A stretch of 64,000 nucleotides of DNA from Salinivibrio sharmensis (GTDB taxonomy: Bacteria; Pseudomonadota; Gammaproteobacteria; Enterobacterales; Vibrionaceae). Of this stretch, positions 30,274-44,481 are shown one piece after another. The translations under genes and the position numbers were made by a program. The notes beneath the pieces are model-generated. The model was not told the origin of the DNA. It saw only the letters and a program-made list of their open reading frames with translations, and did no database searches. Numbering within the stretch: position 1 is the first letter of the stretch; each line of letters opens with the position of its first letter. Where the stretch lies: positions 1-64,000 of the forward strand of contig NZ_MUFC01000003.1 of NCBI RefSeq assembly GCF_001995985.1, written 5' to 3'.

Positions 30274-30893
30274 CGGCAGCGTGGGTAGAACGTATCGATT
30301 GGGAGAAAAACGCCGGCTTGGTGCCTGCGATTATCCAACACAGCGATAGCGGCCAAGTGTTAATGCTGGGCTACATGAATGCCGATGCACTGAACGCGAC
30401 GCTCGAAACCGGCCGCATCACCTTTTGGTCGCGCAGCAAGTCGCGTCTTTGGGTAAAAGGCGAAAGCTCCGGCCATGTGTTGAGCCTTGAGCACATTGCA
30501 CTCGATTGCGATCAAGACACCTTATTGGTCACGGCGACGCCTCACGGGCCCACCTGTCACCTCGGCACGACCACCTGCTTTGACAGTGACAATAAACCGC
30601 CACACACGGGGCCCGGCTTTTTGTCGAGCCTAGAGCAAGTGCTTGCCAGCCGCAAAGACGCCGCGCCTGATGAATCTTACACCGCAAGCTTATTTGCCAA
30701 AGGCACCAAGCGTATCGCGCAAAAAGTGGGGGAAGAAGGCGTCGAAGTCGCCCTCGCTGCCACGGCAGGCGATAAAGCTGAGCTATTAAACGAAAGCGCC
30801 GACTTGCTTTATCACCTGTTGGTATTGCTGCAAGACCAAGAGCTTAGCCTCCATCAAGTGACCGAAGTCCTCGCCTCTCGCCACCAAGGCTAA
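30270..30893 (+). CDS. hisI: bifunctional phosphoribosyl-AMP cyclohydrolase / phosphoribosyl-ATP pyrophosphatase
   Basis: This fused HisIE does steps 2 and 3. The N-terminal cyclohydrolase has the metal ligands DCDQDTLLV and [12 protein letters not shown]. The C-terminal pyrophosphatase is the MazG-like helical domain ([34 protein letters not shown]). The 207 residues match E. coli HisIE (203). It is the last gene of the his operon and is followed by a bidirectional terminator shared with icd. Confidence 0.97.
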
Positions 30894-30965
30894 CAGCGAA
30901 GCGCGTTAACCAAAGGCACCGCGTTGTCGTGGGAAGATATCGAAGACTAGCTGGAGCATATCCAT

Positions 30966-30993
30966 AAAAAAACCCGGCAACTGAGCCGGGTTT
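30966..30993. terminator. terminator between hisI and icd
   Basis: AAACCCGGC (30970-30978) and GCCGGGTTT (30985-30993) form the stem. On the minus strand a seven-T run follows, so it ends icd strongly. On the plus strand TTTCGTTT gives a weaker end for the his operon. Confidence 0.85.
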
Positions 30994-31016
30994 CGTTTCT
31001 CACTGAGAGGCAGTGA

Positions 31017-32267
31017 TCACATCTGCTTGACCATCTCGTCAGCAAACTCAGAACACTTACGCAGGCTCGCGCCTTCCATTAAACGTTCAAAGTCATAAGT
31101 GACTGTCTTGTTGGCGATGGTTTTTTCCATTGACTTGATCACCAAGTCAGCCGCTTCAAACCAGCCCATATGGCGCAGCATCATTTCTGCCGACAGAATG
31201 AGTGAGCCAGGGTTCACCTTGTCTTGGCCAGCGTATTTCGGCGCCGTGCCGTGAGTGGCTTCAAACAGCGCCACGCCGTCACCAATGTTGGCACCTGGGG
31301 CGATACCGATACCACCAACCTGCGCGGCAAGCGCATCAGAAACATAATCACCGTTCAAGTTCATGGTGGCAATCACATCATATTCCGCTGGACGCAACAG
31401 GATTTGCTGCAAGAACGCATCTGCGATGGAGTCTTTGATAGTGATCTGTTTGCCGGTTTTTGGATTCTTCATCGTCATCCAAGGACCGCCGTCCAGCAAC
31501 TCAGCACCAAATTCTTCTTTGGCCACTTCATACGCCCAGTCTTTAAACGCCCCTTCGGTAAACTTCATGATGTTACCTTTGTGGACGATAGTCAGTGAGT
31601 CACGGTCGTTATCGATGGTGTACTCAATAGCGGCGCGAACCAGACGCTTGGTGCCTTCTTCTGAGATTGGCTTAATGCCTACACCACACTGCTCAGGGAA
31701 ACGGATTTTGTTGGCACCCATTTCTTCACGCAGGAACTTAATCACTTTATCCGCTTCGGCGGTGCCTGCTTTAAACTCAACACCCGCATAGATGTCTTCT
31801 GAGTTTTCACGGAAGATCACCATATCCGTGTCTTCTGGCTTTTTCAGTGGGCTAGGAACGCCAGTGAAGTAGCGAACAGGACGCGCACAGATATAAAGGT
31901 CGAGCTCTTGACGAAGTGCCACGTTCAATGAGCGAATACCACCGCCAACTGGGGTCGTCAGAGGGCCTTTGATCGCCACTTTATATTCGCGGATAAAGTC
32001 GAGGGTTTCAGCTGGCAGCCACTGATCGTCACCATATACCTTGGTGGACTTCTCACCGGTGTAGATTTCCATCCATGAAATCTTACGCTCACCGTTGTAG
32101 GCTTTAGCAACAGCTGCATCAACAACTTTGATCATTGCAGGGCTAACATCCATCCCGATGCCATCCCCTTCAATGTAAGGGATCACAGGGTGGTTAGGGA
32201 CTACCAGTTTTGTGCCGTCGAGTGTGATCTTCTGACCTTCCGCCGGTACAACTACTTTACTTTCCAT
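31017..32267 (-). CDS. icd: NADP-dependent isocitrate dehydrogenase
   Basis: Icd oxidises isocitrate to 2-oxoglutarate in the TCA cycle. The 416 residues equal E. coli Icd, and the residues around the regulatory serine ([22 protein letters not shown]) are conserved, so control by an AceK-type kinase is possible. Metal-site [15 protein letters not shown] and [16 protein letters not shown] are present. It is transcribed away from rluE, as in E. coli. Confidence 0.97.
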   Translation of the reverse strand: MESKVVVPAEGQKITLDGTKLVVPNHPVIPYIEGDGIGMDVSPAMIKVVDAAVAKAYNGERKISWMEIYTGEKSTKVYGDDQWLPAETLDFIREYKVAIKGPLTTPVGGGIRSLNVALRQELDLYICARPVRYFTGVPSPLKKPEDTDMVIFRENSEDIYAGVEFKAGTAEADKVIKFLREEMGANKIRFPEQCGVGIKPISEEGTKRLVRAAIEYTIDNDRDSLTIVHKGNIMKFTEGAFKDWAYEVAKEEFGAELLDGGPWMTMKNPKTGKQITIKDSIADAFLQQILLRPAEYDVIATMNLNGDYVSDALAAQVGGIGIAPGANIGDGVALFEATHGTAPKYAGQDKVNPGSLILSAEMMLRHMGWFEAADLVIKSMEKTIANKTVTYDFERLMEGASLRKCSEFADEMVKQM

Positions 32268-32406
32268 TTTAATCTCCTAGCGTCCATTTGTTATCTTTGT
32301 GTAAGATGCGAGTCGAGGATACTCGAATTCATACAACACGCCAAACAGATTATTACGTGTATAATACGGAAGTCTCATTTGCCGTTTAATCTATTTGACA
32401 GCCCTC

Positions 32407-33150
32407 ATGCCATATAAAGCCCGCCCCCAGCCAGCGTCAAAGGCTGTTTCAAACACCCAAGCTCAATCGGCCACTGGTGGAAAGACACCCCGAGCGGCCG
32501 CGCTCACCACCAAAGTGATACTTGTTAACAAACCTTATAACATGTTGACCCAGTTCAGTGGCGAGCCAGGCGACAGTACATTGGCCGACATCGTATCGGT
32601 GAAAGACGTGTACCCAGCCGGTCGGCTCGACAAAGACAGCGAGGGGTTACTGGTGCTCACCAATAATGGCGCTTTACAAGCCAGACTCACCCAGCCTTCA
32701 TCCAAGTCGCCCAAAACCTATTGGGTACAAGTGGAGGGCGAGCCTAGCGATGAGGCGATTCAAGCGCTCTGTGACGGTGTCGAACTGAAAGATGGCCTTA
32801 CGCTCCCCGCCGAAGTCACCAGAATAGCGCCGCCCGCCGTATGGGAGCGCCACCCTCCGGTGCGCTATCGCGCTAACATTCCCACCACCTGGTTAAAAGT
32901 GGTGCTGCTAGAAGGGCGAAACCGGCAAGTACGACGCATGACCGCGCATATCGGCCACCCGACGCTGCGCTTGATTCGCGCCCAACTCGGCCCATGGCAG
33001 CTGGATGATTTGCAACCGGGCCAATGGCGTGAGGTCGCTCCCCCGAAAGGCTTTGAGCAATTCACCCCTAAACCCAAAGGCGCAAAAGGGAAAGCACCAC
33101 GTGGGCGCACTCGCTCGTCCAAGCGCGCACCGTTTAAGAAGGCTCGATAA
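32407..33150 (+). CDS. rluE: 23S rRNA pseudouridine synthase RluE
   Basis: RluE modifies one uridine of 23S rRNA (position 2457 in E. coli). The RsuA/RluE-family core is clear: [14 protein letters not shown], the catalytic-Asp motif [18 protein letters not shown], and [18 protein letters not shown]. The ATG at 32407 was preferred over a TTG four codons earlier. The 247-residue product carries a basic Gly/Lys/Arg-rich tail longer than the E. coli enzyme (217). The icd-rluE-mnmA order is conserved. Confidence 0.92.
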   Translation: MPYKARPQPASKAVSNTQAQSATGGKTPRAAALTTKVILVNKPYNMLTQFSGEPGDSTLADIVSVKDVYPAGRLDKDSEGLLVLTNNGALQARLTQPSSKSPKTYWVQVEGEPSDEAIQALCDGVELKDGLTLPAEVTRIAPPAVWERHPPVRYRANIPTTWLKVVLLEGRNRQVRRMTAHIGHPTLRLIRAQLGPWQLDDLQPGQWREVAPPKGFEQFTPKPKGAKGKAPRGRTRSSKRAPFKKAR

Positions 33151-34570
<1,420 letters not shown>

Positions 34571-34583
34571 GGAGCCGTGATCA

Positions 34584-36621
<2,038 letters not shown>

Positions 36622-36642
36622 GTACAACACTTCCAATACTCG

Positions 36643-36669
36643 CGGCCTCCATATTGGAGGCCGTTTTTT
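36643..36669 (+). terminator. purB terminator
   Basis: CGGCCTCC (36643-36650) and GGAGGCCG (36656-36663) are followed by TTTTTT. It ends the mnmA-hflD-purB block before roxA. Confidence 0.9.
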
Positions 36670-36732
36670 ATCCCACTCGCACCGCCCCGCTCGTCACGTT
36701 ATACTGCCGCAAATTTCGTAAACTAAGTCGTT

Positions 36733-37881
36733 ATGTATCAATTTCAGTTCTCACTCGCCGAATTTATGGCCACACATTGGCATCAAAGCCCCACCGTTCT
36801 CCGTCAGGGATTAGCCGATTTTGACGACCCGATTGAGCCTGAAGAGGTCGCAGGGCTCGCGATGGAAGAGGATATTGACTCACGCCTGGTGACCCAAGCC
36901 AATGACAAGTGGCAAGTCGCGAACGGCCCTTTCGAGCACTTCGACGATTTCCCAGAGACACATGCGCAACTGGTGGTACAAGCCGCTAACCATTGGCACC
37001 CAGGCGTACGTGAACTGGCTGATGCATTTACCTCGCTACCGCAGTGGCTATTTGACGATGTCATGGTGTGTTATTCCCAGCCTCAGGGCGGCGTCGGGCC
37101 ACACATTGACCAGTATGATGTGTTTATCGTGCAAGGCCAAGGCCGCCGCCGTTGGCGCGTTGGGCCAAAAGGTGATTACCAAGAAGCCAACTTAGACACC
37201 GGGCTCAAGCAGATCACCGGCTTTGATGCCATCATCGATGTGGTGCTAGAGCCAGGTGATATTCTTTATATCCCGCCAGGCTTTCCACACGAAGGCGATA
37301 CCCTTGAGCCTTCGCTCAGCTACTCAATTGGCTACCGCTCACCAAAAGCCCGCGAGCTACTGAGCAGTTATGCAGACCAAGTGATTGTCGACGAAGCTGG
37401 CGATAATCATTTCCATTGGCCTGCCATGTCAGCCCAACCAGACGCGCCTGCGGCATTGGATCCACAGCATCTCGCCCAGATGGACGAAATGATGATGGCA
37501 TTAATGCACGATAAGACCCGTAAAAAGCGCTGGATTGGCGAATTTCTCTCTCAGGCTCGACACGAGCTCGATTTGCTTAGCCCCGATCCGCAGTGGCAAA
37601 CAGACAGTCTCAAAGCCGCCATGCAGGATGGAGTTTGCTTAGAAAAACTCAGTGGCTTGCGTGCGTTCTATCACGCCGATCAGCCAGAGATGATTTTTAT
37701 GCTCGGTGAGAGCTTTGACTTACCGGAAGGCTGTGAGTCACTGACCCCTAAGCTGTGCAATCAACGTTTTATCGATTGGCAAACGCTCGGTAAAGCCGCT
37801 GACAATAGTCTGTTTTGGCCGATGCTCACGCTGTGGGTAAACCGCGGCTACTGGTATCCTCTAGAGGAAGCGCCAGAGTAA
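36733..37881 (+). CDS. roxA: 50S ribosomal protein uL16 arginine hydroxylase RoxA
   Basis: This JmjC/cupin oxygenase (YcfD/RoxA family) uses Fe(II) and 2-oxoglutarate to hydroxylate an arginine of ribosomal protein L16. The iron-binding HxD is in GPHIDQYDVFIVQGQGRRRW (about 114-133), and the distal His is in YIPPGFPHEGDT. The 382 residues (E. coli 373) include the C-terminal winged-helix part. Proximity to purB is shared with E. coli. Confidence 0.93.
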   Translation: MYQFQFSLAEFMATHWHQSPTVLRQGLADFDDPIEPEEVAGLAMEEDIDSRLVTQANDKWQVANGPFEHFDDFPETHAQLVVQAANHWHPGVRELADAFTSLPQWLFDDVMVCYSQPQGGVGPHIDQYDVFIVQGQGRRRWRVGPKGDYQEANLDTGLKQITGFDAIIDVVLEPGDILYIPPGFPHEGDTLEPSLSYSIGYRSPKARELLSSYADQVIVDEAGDNHFHWPAMSAQPDAPAALDPQHLAQMDEMMMALMHDKTRKKRWIGEFLSQARHELDLLSPDPQWQTDSLKAAMQDGVCLEKLSGLRAFYHADQPEMIFMLGESFDLPEGCESLTPKLCNQRFIDWQTLGKAADNSLFWPMLTLWVNRGYWYPLEEAPE

Positions 37882-37897
37882 CCGCGGATCACCAAGG

Positions 37898-40009
37898 TTA
37901 GACTTTAAACTGGGCCGTTAGCGCACGCTGACGGCCAGCCAGCGCTTCCAGTTGACTGGCAATACTCGCCGCCGATTCGGCATGCGACAAGAGTTCATCA
38001 CTGCGCTCACGAATATGGGTCACGTTTTGCGTCACGTCGCCTGACACCGCGCTTTGTTGTTCCGCCGCCGCGCTAATTTCACTGTTAAGCCCCATCATAT
38101 CCTGCATCGCAGTACGAATTTGGTCCAAACTGGTGACGGTTTCTTGCACCTTTTCAGCGGTATCATCCGCTAGCTGATTTCCATCATGAATCGCCGCTAC
38201 CACTGATTGTGCGCCGGACTGCAACGAATCAATCACGGTACGGATCTGGGTGATTGACTGGTTAGTACGCTGTGACAGTTCACGCACTTCGTCAGCGACT
38301 ACCGCAAACCCGCGCCCTTGCTCACCCGCACGCGCCGCTTCTATCGCCGCATTTAACGCCAGCAAATTAGTTTGCTCAGACATGGTATCAATCACGGTTA
38401 AGATTTCAGTAATGTCCTGACTACTCTTTTGCAGAGCTTGTGCATCCTCGGTGGCACCATTAAGCGTCTCTACCAAGCGCGTCATCGCTTGCGATGAACC
38501 AGTCACAATTTTTTCACCGCTCTCTGTGGCGGTGTTGACCGCGTTGGCCGCAGTCAGCGCTGACTCAGTATGGCTGGCAACCTGTGAGGCGGTTTGCGTC
38601 ATCTCTTCTGATGCCGTCGCCACTGCATCCAAGCTTGATACTTGCTCACGGCTACCATCTCGAGTTTGCGCTGCCACGCGCGCGGCTTCTTTGGCAGTAT
38701 GCTCTGCTTCTTCAACGCTATTAATCACATTCGCCATAATAGGCTGCAGCTTGTCGAGGAAGCGATTAAAACGCCCCGCCAGTACCCCGATTTCATCGCG
38801 ATTTTTAAGCTGGATACGTTGAGTAAGATCGCCATCGCCGTCGGCGATCTCTGCTAATCGTTCTGCCAATAGTTTCAGGGGTTTAACGATTTGGCCCGCC
38901 GCTAATCCGACGATAACCAAGGCAAGCAGGGTTGCCACAACCCCTAAGCTACGTTCTGTCCACGCGGCTTGACTGCGCTGCGCGGTAATTTGTTGGCTTA
39001 ATCGGTTTGCCTCAGAGAGTAAGACATCTTCCGGTAAGGTGATCAGGGCTCCCCACGTGGTACCAGGCAAGGCAATCGGCACGTAGGTCATCAACTGGCC
39101 TTTTTGCCACATGGTCTGTGGTTGACCTTGCGTCAGCCATCTACCCATGTTGTCGGGCGCCGACGGCAAATCATCAACCTTCCCTCCCGTTGCTTGCGAG
39201 TTATCAGACGCCACCACTCGCCCACCTTGGCTCAGCACACTGACATTCCCGGCACCGTCAAATAGGGCTTTATCCGCCTCAGAGATCACTGACTGTAAGC
39301 TGCCAAGGGCAATATCAATGCCTAGTACCCCCAGCACTTGTCCATCACGCATCAGCGGTGAGGAAATGGTGACACTCATACTGCTACCCGCTTGTTTGGG
39401 CGCAGACACACAAGCCGCGCCTTGGCTCAATGGGCACTGGTACCAATGATTCGCTGCTTGCCCACTGCCATTATTGTTGTCGTTGTTAATTTGCTTCTCA
39501 CTGAGCACACTGCCTTGCAGCTCGCCATCCCGCTTTTGCCAGCGGCTGGCAAAACGCCCTGTGGCATTGGCGCCCCGCTCTGTATCGAGCTGATAAAAGT
39601 CATCTTCTTGGTCAAGCGCATTGGGTTTAAACACCACGAACGCGGCTTGGACCGTATCAAAGTTCTCCACGGAGCGCCGCACCAGCTCATTGATTGAGCC
39701 GCGAAGTTCACCACTGTCGGTAAAGTTTTGCTCAGCGTTATACTGAAGGTACACCACACTTTGCGCCAGCATTTGCGCGCGGTACACCGCTTCATCTAAA
39801 GAACGTTGAACATGGGTCGCTTGAACTTGGGCTTGACTGGTCGCGAGACGTTGGGCCGCATTACGCAGCGTTTGGGTACTCGCTTGCCCCACCGTTTGCT
39901 GAAACTGGTTATTAACGTATGTTGAGAAGGTTAATAACGTCACCGCGGTCACAGCAACGCACAAACTGGCCACGAGGGTGACCTTCCATTGAATTGAGAG
40001 GGATCGCAT
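37898..40009 (-). CDS. methyl-accepting chemotaxis protein (dCache type)
   Basis: This 703-residue transmembrane chemoreceptor has a first membrane helix at about 9-29 and a long periplasmic part with the dCache ligand-domain pattern ([12 protein letters not shown] near 235 marks the PDC fold). A second helix lies at about 353-375, followed by HAMP ([22 protein letters not shown]). The cytoplasmic hairpin contains [32 protein letters not shown]. The ligand cannot be predicted. No C-terminal CheR-binding pentapeptide is present. It lies just downstream of oppABC but beyond a terminator, in the place where oppD and oppF usually lie. Confidence 0.93.
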   Translation of the reverse strand: MRSLSIQWKVTLVASLCVAVTAVTLLTFSTYVNNQFQQTVGQASTQTLRNAAQRLATSQAQVQATHVQRSLDEAVYRAQMLAQSVVYLQYNAEQNFTDSGELRGSINELVRRSVENFDTVQAAFVVFKPNALDQEDDFYQLDTERGANATGRFASRWQKRDGELQGSVLSEKQINNDNNNGSGQAANHWYQCPLSQGAACVSAPKQAGSSMSVTISSPLMRDGQVLGVLGIDIALGSLQSVISEADKALFDGAGNVSVLSQGGRVVASDNSQATGGKVDDLPSAPDNMGRWLTQGQPQTMWQKGQLMTYVPIALPGTTWGALITLPEDVLLSEANRLSQQITAQRSQAAWTERSLGVVATLLALVIVGLAAGQIVKPLKLLAERLAEIADGDGDLTQRIQLKNRDEIGVLAGRFNRFLDKLQPIMANVINSVEEAEHTAKEAARVAAQTRDGSREQVSSLDAVATASEEMTQTASQVASHTESALTAANAVNTATESGEKIVTGSSQAMTRLVETLNGATEDAQALQKSSQDITEILTVIDTMSEQTNLLALNAAIEAARAGEQGRGFAVVADEVRELSQRTNQSITQIRTVIDSLQSGAQSVVAAIHDGNQLADDTAEKVQETVTSLDQIRTAMQDMMGLNSEISAAAEQQSAVSGDVTQNVTHIRERSDELLSHAESAASIASQLEALAGRQRALTAQFKV

Positions 40010-40085
40010 GACAGCTCCTTTGTCACTCTATCGACAGCCACCACTGCTATCGATTCTCATCCTTGAAACACGCATTTAACAGTAA

Positions 40086-40117
40086 CAAAAAAGCGCAGGA
40101 AATAAACCTGCGCTTTT
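40086..40117 (-). terminator. terminator closing oppABC
   Basis: AAAAGCGCAGG (40089-40099) and CCTGCGCTTTT (40107-40117) form an 11-bp stem with a T run on the minus strand. It lies about 40 bases past the oppC stop, which argues that oppD and oppF are not part of this transcript. Confidence 0.88.
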
Positions 40118-40155
40118 CATATTATTGCGTTTTTTACGATGGCAAAAAACGTCGC

Positions 40156-41070
40156 TTATCTGTCTTTTGGATCCAAGGCGTCACGAAGCCCATCGCCAAC
40201 ATAGTTAAAACAGAACAATGTCATCACCATAAAGGCGGCAGGGAACAGCAGCTGCCAAATCGCAATTTCCATGGTTTGCGAGCCTTCTTGTAGTAAGGCG
40301 CCCCAACTGGTCATTGGCTCTTGCACACCTAACCCCAAGAAACTCAAGAAAGATTCAAATAAGATCATGTTCGGCACCAATAAGGTCGAGTAAACCGCAA
40401 CAATCCCGAGTACGTTTGGCACGATATGGCGAGTAATGATGTGGCGCGTGCTCACCCCTGAAACGTGAGCCGCTTCGACAAACTCTTTACTCCGTAAGCT
40501 CAGTGTTTGACCGCGCACAATACGTGCCATATCTAGCCACGCAATACAGCCAATCGCCACGAAGATCAGCACGATATTACGGCCAAAGAAGGTGACCAGT
40601 ACAATCACAAAGAACATGAACGGAATCGATTGGAGGATTTCCACCAAGCGCATCATCACCGCATCGGTGCGGCCGCCAATAAAGCCTGATGTAGCACCAT
40701 ATAAGGTACCAATCAAGACGGCGACAAAGGCGCCCATGACGCCTACCATGATCGATATACGCCCGCCCATCATGGTGCGAGTAAAGAGATCTCGGCCTAA
40801 CGCATCGGTACCAAACCAATGTCCATCTAACCCCAATGAGGGAGCCGCATGAATGGCATACCAATCGGTCGCGTCATACGCGTAGGCACTGATATACGGC
40901 CCAAGGATCACGCTCAAACCAATCAATACCAGAATCACCAAGCTCGCCATTGCAGCACGGTTACGTTTAAAACGAATCGCCGCATCCTGCCAAAGACTAC
41001 GCCCCTTGACATCGACTTCTTCAGCAAAGTTTTCGAGGGCGTCAATGTTTTCTTTTTTCGTCAGCATCAT
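40156..41070 (-). CDS. oppC: oligopeptide ABC transporter permease OppC
   Basis: OppC is one of two inner-membrane channel subunits of oligopeptide import. The start at MMLTKKENIDALENF matches E. coli OppC (MMLSKK), with AGGGG a few bases upstream, so 20 upstream codons of the longest frame are excluded. The product has 304 residues. It has six membrane helices and the EAA loop (EFVEAAHVSGVSTRHIITRHIVPN) that docks onto the ATPases. It ends RDALDPKDR like E. coli. Its ATPase partners OppD/F are not in this window. Confidence 0.95.
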   Translation of the reverse strand: MMLTKKENIDALENFAEEVDVKGRSLWQDAAIRFKRNRAAMASLVILVLIGLSVILGPYISAYAYDATDWYAIHAAPSLGLDGHWFGTDALGRDLFTRTMMGGRISIMVGVMGAFVAVLIGTLYGATSGFIGGRTDAVMMRLVEILQSIPFMFFVIVLVTFFGRNIVLIFVAIGCIAWLDMARIVRGQTLSLRSKEFVEAAHVSGVSTRHIITRHIVPNVLGIVAVYSTLLVPNMILFESFLSFLGLGVQEPMTSWGALLQEGSQTMEIAIWQLLFPAAFMVMTLFCFNYVGDGLRDALDPKDR

Positions 41071-41077
41071 GTCACCC

Positions 41078-41998
41078 CTAGTAACGAATCTTAGGATCGA
41101 TATACGCCAGCAGGATATCGACGATCGCATTGAAAAGAATGGTTAGCGTACCGATCAAAATGGTACAGCCAAGTACTAATGAGTAGTCACGGTTAAACGC
41201 GGCATTGACAAACAGCTTACCGATACCGGGCAGGCCGAAGATGGTTTCGATCACCACCGACCCCGTAATAATGCCCACAAACGCGGGCCCCATGTAGGAC
41301 ACAACCGGTAGCATCGCAGGTTTGAGCGCATGTTTAACAATAATTTTCGGGTAACTGAGCCCTTTGGCACGCGCGGTGCGAATAAAGTTACTGTTTAGGG
41401 TTTCGATCATGCTGCCGCGGGTCACACGCGCAAAAGTGGCCACATACAGCAAAGACATACCGATCATTGGCAGCACCATAAACTGCCAACCGCCACCTTG
41501 CCAGCCACCGGCGGGGAACCAACCAAGGTTAATGGCGAAGATATAAATAAGCACGGGGGCTAATACAAAGGATGGCATCACCACCCCTAACATCGCCGTG
41601 GACATGATGGTGTAATCAATCCAGGTGTTCTGTTTAAGCGCAGCAATGGTGCCAATCGTCACACCGAATAAGAGGGTGAAGATAAATGCAACAGCACCGA
41701 TCTGGGCTGATACGGGGAGCGAGCCCGCGATCAACTCGTTGACTGAGTAATCCACATACTTAAATGAGGGACCAAAATCCCCTTGTAGGATATTGCCCAA
41801 GTAGGTGGTGTATTGCTCAAACACAGGCTTGTCTAGACCGTATTTGGCATTAATGTTTTCCATTACGGCAGGGGGCAATGGGCGTTCGCTTGAAAAAGGG
41901 TTGCCTGGTGCAAACCGCATCAAGAAAAAAGAGATAGTAATTAAGACCAACAACGTTGGAATAGCTTCCAAAAGGCGCTTGGCGATAAATTTCAACAT
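41078..41998 (-). CDS. oppB: oligopeptide ABC transporter permease OppB
   Basis: OppB is the second channel subunit. The 306 residues equal E. coli OppB. It opens MLKFIAKRLLEAIPTLLVLITISFFLMRFAPGNPF and contains the EAA-loop region NFIRTARAKGLSYPKIIVKHALKPA, plus the IPGIGKL-type element FGLPGIGKLFVNAAFNRDY. It lies between oppA and oppC on the same strand, 7 bases from oppC. Confidence 0.95.
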   Translation of the reverse strand: MLKFIAKRLLEAIPTLLVLITISFFLMRFAPGNPFSSERPLPPAVMENINAKYGLDKPVFEQYTTYLGNILQGDFGPSFKYVDYSVNELIAGSLPVSAQIGAVAFIFTLLFGVTIGTIAALKQNTWIDYTIMSTAMLGVVMPSFVLAPVLIYIFAINLGWFPAGGWQGGGWQFMVLPMIGMSLLYVATFARVTRGSMIETLNSNFIRTARAKGLSYPKIIVKHALKPAMLPVVSYMGPAFVGIITGSVVIETIFGLPGIGKLFVNAAFNRDYSLVLGCTILIGTLTILFNAIVDILLAYIDPKIRY

Positions 41999-42115
41999 AA
42001 CTGTACCGTTTCGTTTTGAGCCTCACAGCGTCCGCTACCTAGGCGATACCTACATAGCGACAACCAGCCAAGGGAGCCGCATCGAGCGGCTCCCTTATCA
42101 GCTGTGAATCAGGCG

Positions 42116-43792
42116 TTACTCGGCCTTGATATAAAGATCTTTTGAGTAAATCTTTTCTTCAGCGTTATTGGCAGGGAAGCCACCGACTTGTGGGCTAAGC
42201 AGACGCGCTTTTACATATTGGTAAATCGGCGCAATCGGCATATCTTTTGCCATTTGGGCTTCTGCATCCAAGTACAGTTGTGTGCGCTTTTCATCGTCTG
42301 TGGTGGTCATGGCGTTTTCCATGATCGCATCGTAGGCTTGGCTATCGTAATGCACACCACCTGATGTGTTGGAGCTGCGCATCAAGCTAAGGAAAGTAGA
42401 CGCTTCATTGTAGTCACCACACCAACCGGCACGCGCCACATCAAAGTTCCCCTCATCTTTGGTGTTCAGGTAGGTTTTCCACTCTTGGTTATTAAGTGCA
42501 ACATCAACACCCAGCTTATCTTTCCACATTTGACCGATGGCAACCGCCAGCTTTTTGTGGTTTTCGCTGGTGTTATAAAGCAGTGAGAAGTCGAGCGGAT
42601 TGTCTTCACCGAACCCAGCTTCTTTGAGCAGACGCTTGGCCTCTGCATCACGCTCTTCTTGTGTCATCTTGGCGTACGCTGGCAGCTCAGGATCAAACCC
42701 AGCGGTAATTTCAGGCGTCAAGAAATACGCGGGCTTTTGCCCTTGACCCAGTAGCGCATCGGTAATCACGTTACGGTCAATCGCGTAAGACAAGGCTTTA
42801 CGCACACGGACATCATCAAAAGGTTCACGCTTGGTATTAAAGATGTAGTAGTAGCTACACAGGTTACCCACGATAGATAAATCTTCTGGGTGCTCGTTTT
42901 TCAAGCGACGGAAATGCTCGTTCGGGATCTCATACGTCATGTCAATTTCACCAGCCAAGTAGCGGTTCATTTCCGCCACTTGGTTTTCAATAGGTAAGAA
43001 AGTGACTTTATCGAGCGTGGTGTCTTCGTTATCCCAATACTGGTCGTTGCGTGTTAATACAAGACGCTCGTTAATCACCCATTCGTCAACCACATATGCG
43101 CCATTACCCACGAAGTTCTCTGGCTTGGTCCACTGATCACCATATTCTTCTACCGTTTCTTTATGCACCGGCTTCATGGTGGTGTGGCCCATCATCTTCA
43201 CAAGATAAGGCACCGCGGTATCTAACGTTACCTGAAGGGTGTGATCGTCCAGCGCTTCGACACCCAATGTGTCTTTATCTTTGTCACCTTTAATAATGGC
43301 TTTGGCATTCTCCATGTGGGTGTAGCCAAGGTACCAAGAGTAAGGTGACGCCGTCATTGGATCAGCCACGCGCTTGAAGCTGTACTCAAAATCTTGCGCG
43401 GTAACAGGGTCGCCGTTTGACCACTTAGCATCTTCGCGAAGGTAAAACGTAAACACCTTGTTGTCTTCGTTTTCCCAGCGCAAAGCAACGCCTGGAATGA
43501 CATTACCGTCTGCATCCTGGTTAACCAAGCCTTCTAACAGGTCACGAATAACATGCGATTCAGGCACACCTTGGGTTTTATGTGGGTCCAACGACGCCAC
43601 TTCGGCACCGTTACCACGTACGAGCTCTTGCTCTGCCGCCAGTTTCGGTTCGCCTGTCGCGGATTCGGCTTTTTGTTTGGTTTCAGGGTTGGATTGAGAG
43701 GTCTGTTTTTGCTCTGGTTCGCTGCATCCTGCTAGAGCCAGAGAAAGGCCAGCGCCCATAAAGAGGGTTCGGGTGATCGTGTTTAGCTTCAT
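42116..43792 (-). CDS. oppA: oligopeptide-binding lipoprotein OppA
   Basis: This is the extracytoplasmic substrate-binding protein of the transporter. The start at MKLNTITRTLFMG has GGAG 7 bases upstream; the six codons before it are left out. The signal ends with a lipobox LALAGC, so unlike the soluble E. coli OppA this one should be a lipoprotein. A charged linker follows (about 25-50). The SBP_bac_5 domain includes VRGNGAEVASLDPHKTQGVPE and KALSYAIDRNVI. The 558 residues fit the family. Confidence 0.93.
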   Translation of the reverse strand: MKLNTITRTLFMGAGLSLALAGCSEPEQKQTSQSNPETKQKAESATGEPKLAAEQELVRGNGAEVASLDPHKTQGVPESHVIRDLLEGLVNQDADGNVIPGVALRWENEDNKVFTFYLREDAKWSNGDPVTAQDFEYSFKRVADPMTASPYSWYLGYTHMENAKAIIKGDKDKDTLGVEALDDHTLQVTLDTAVPYLVKMMGHTTMKPVHKETVEEYGDQWTKPENFVGNGAYVVDEWVINERLVLTRNDQYWDNEDTTLDKVTFLPIENQVAEMNRYLAGEIDMTYEIPNEHFRRLKNEHPEDLSIVGNLCSYYYIFNTKREPFDDVRVRKALSYAIDRNVITDALLGQGQKPAYFLTPEITAGFDPELPAYAKMTQEERDAEAKRLLKEAGFGEDNPLDFSLLYNTSENHKKLAVAIGQMWKDKLGVDVALNNQEWKTYLNTKDEGNFDVARAGWCGDYNEASTFLSLMRSSNTSGGVHYDSQAYDAIMENAMTTTDDEKRTQLYLDAEAQMAKDMPIAPIYQYVKARLLSPQVGGFPANNAEEKIYSKDLYIKAE

Positions 43793-44481
43793 CGTGTAAC
43801 TCCATAACAATCGCTATTGCATCCATGACAATCGACGCTACGTGACGGGAGAATCCGTTTTGCACAATCTAAAAAGCTGTGCTACGCCTCGCTGCGCGAT
43901 TAGAGGCAAAACATTATCAAGCAACGCTGTGTTTTGCCATAAATCTGAAGTATTTTGCCACAGAATGAGATTAAAAACTCATCTTTCACTACTCAATCAC
44001 CACAGAAGAGAATTTCAAGCTGGTAAGATGAGGCATCATTAGCGCTTTATTCACCACGAGAAACAAAATACGGAACAAATTGCTATTTATACTGAATCTG
44101 GGGATATCGGCACTAATGCTTAACTAGCTTGTTGTCTAAAAAAAACACAAGCCTCTTTGTATCTTTGCAATCTCAGTGACTTTGACTGCTAATATGCGTC
44201 AAATGTTACTTAATTGTAAAGCCGATACTAAACGTTATTTGTCGAAAAAACTCAACAGAAATACATGTACGTGATGTCAGACAGCTATCACGGTCACAAA
44301 ATCTGGGTCAAGTAAGCGGTCATGGTGCCTGTCAGCGGCAGCGCTCATCCCGAATAGGGGCGAGGGTCACGCTCAGATGTAGAACGGAGGAGGAAGGTAG
44401 AAATGGCTGCTTCAGTAGGCTTGAGCGGTGATAACATCGCAACAAAGCCAGCTTCGCAGGCTGGCTTTGTCCTATACACCA
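43793..44481. other. gap upstream of oppA
   Basis: AT-rich, with no supported gene apart from weak tiny frames. It must hold the opp promoter. An 8-bp inverted repeat GGCAAAAC (43905-43912) / GTTTTGCC (43931-43938) plus a third TTTTGCCA (43953-43960) lie about 110-170 bases before oppA and could be an operator. A 34-codon frame at 44403-44507 with a good ribosome site overlaps the hairpin at 44442-44470 and is doubtful. Confidence 0.5.
44442..44470 (-). terminator. hairpin after the 54-residue gene
   Basis: ACAAAGCCAGC (44442-44452) and GCTGGCTTTGT (44460-44470) are perfect 11-bp arms just past the stop of the small minus-strand gene. The T run is short (TTTG), so termination may be incomplete. 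Confidence 0.6.

Noticed and set aside
30894..30950. In-frame continuation after the hisI stop codon (17 codons to the next stop, ending SWEDIED).
   Set aside because: HisIE already has its usual length; the extension is short and probably chance.
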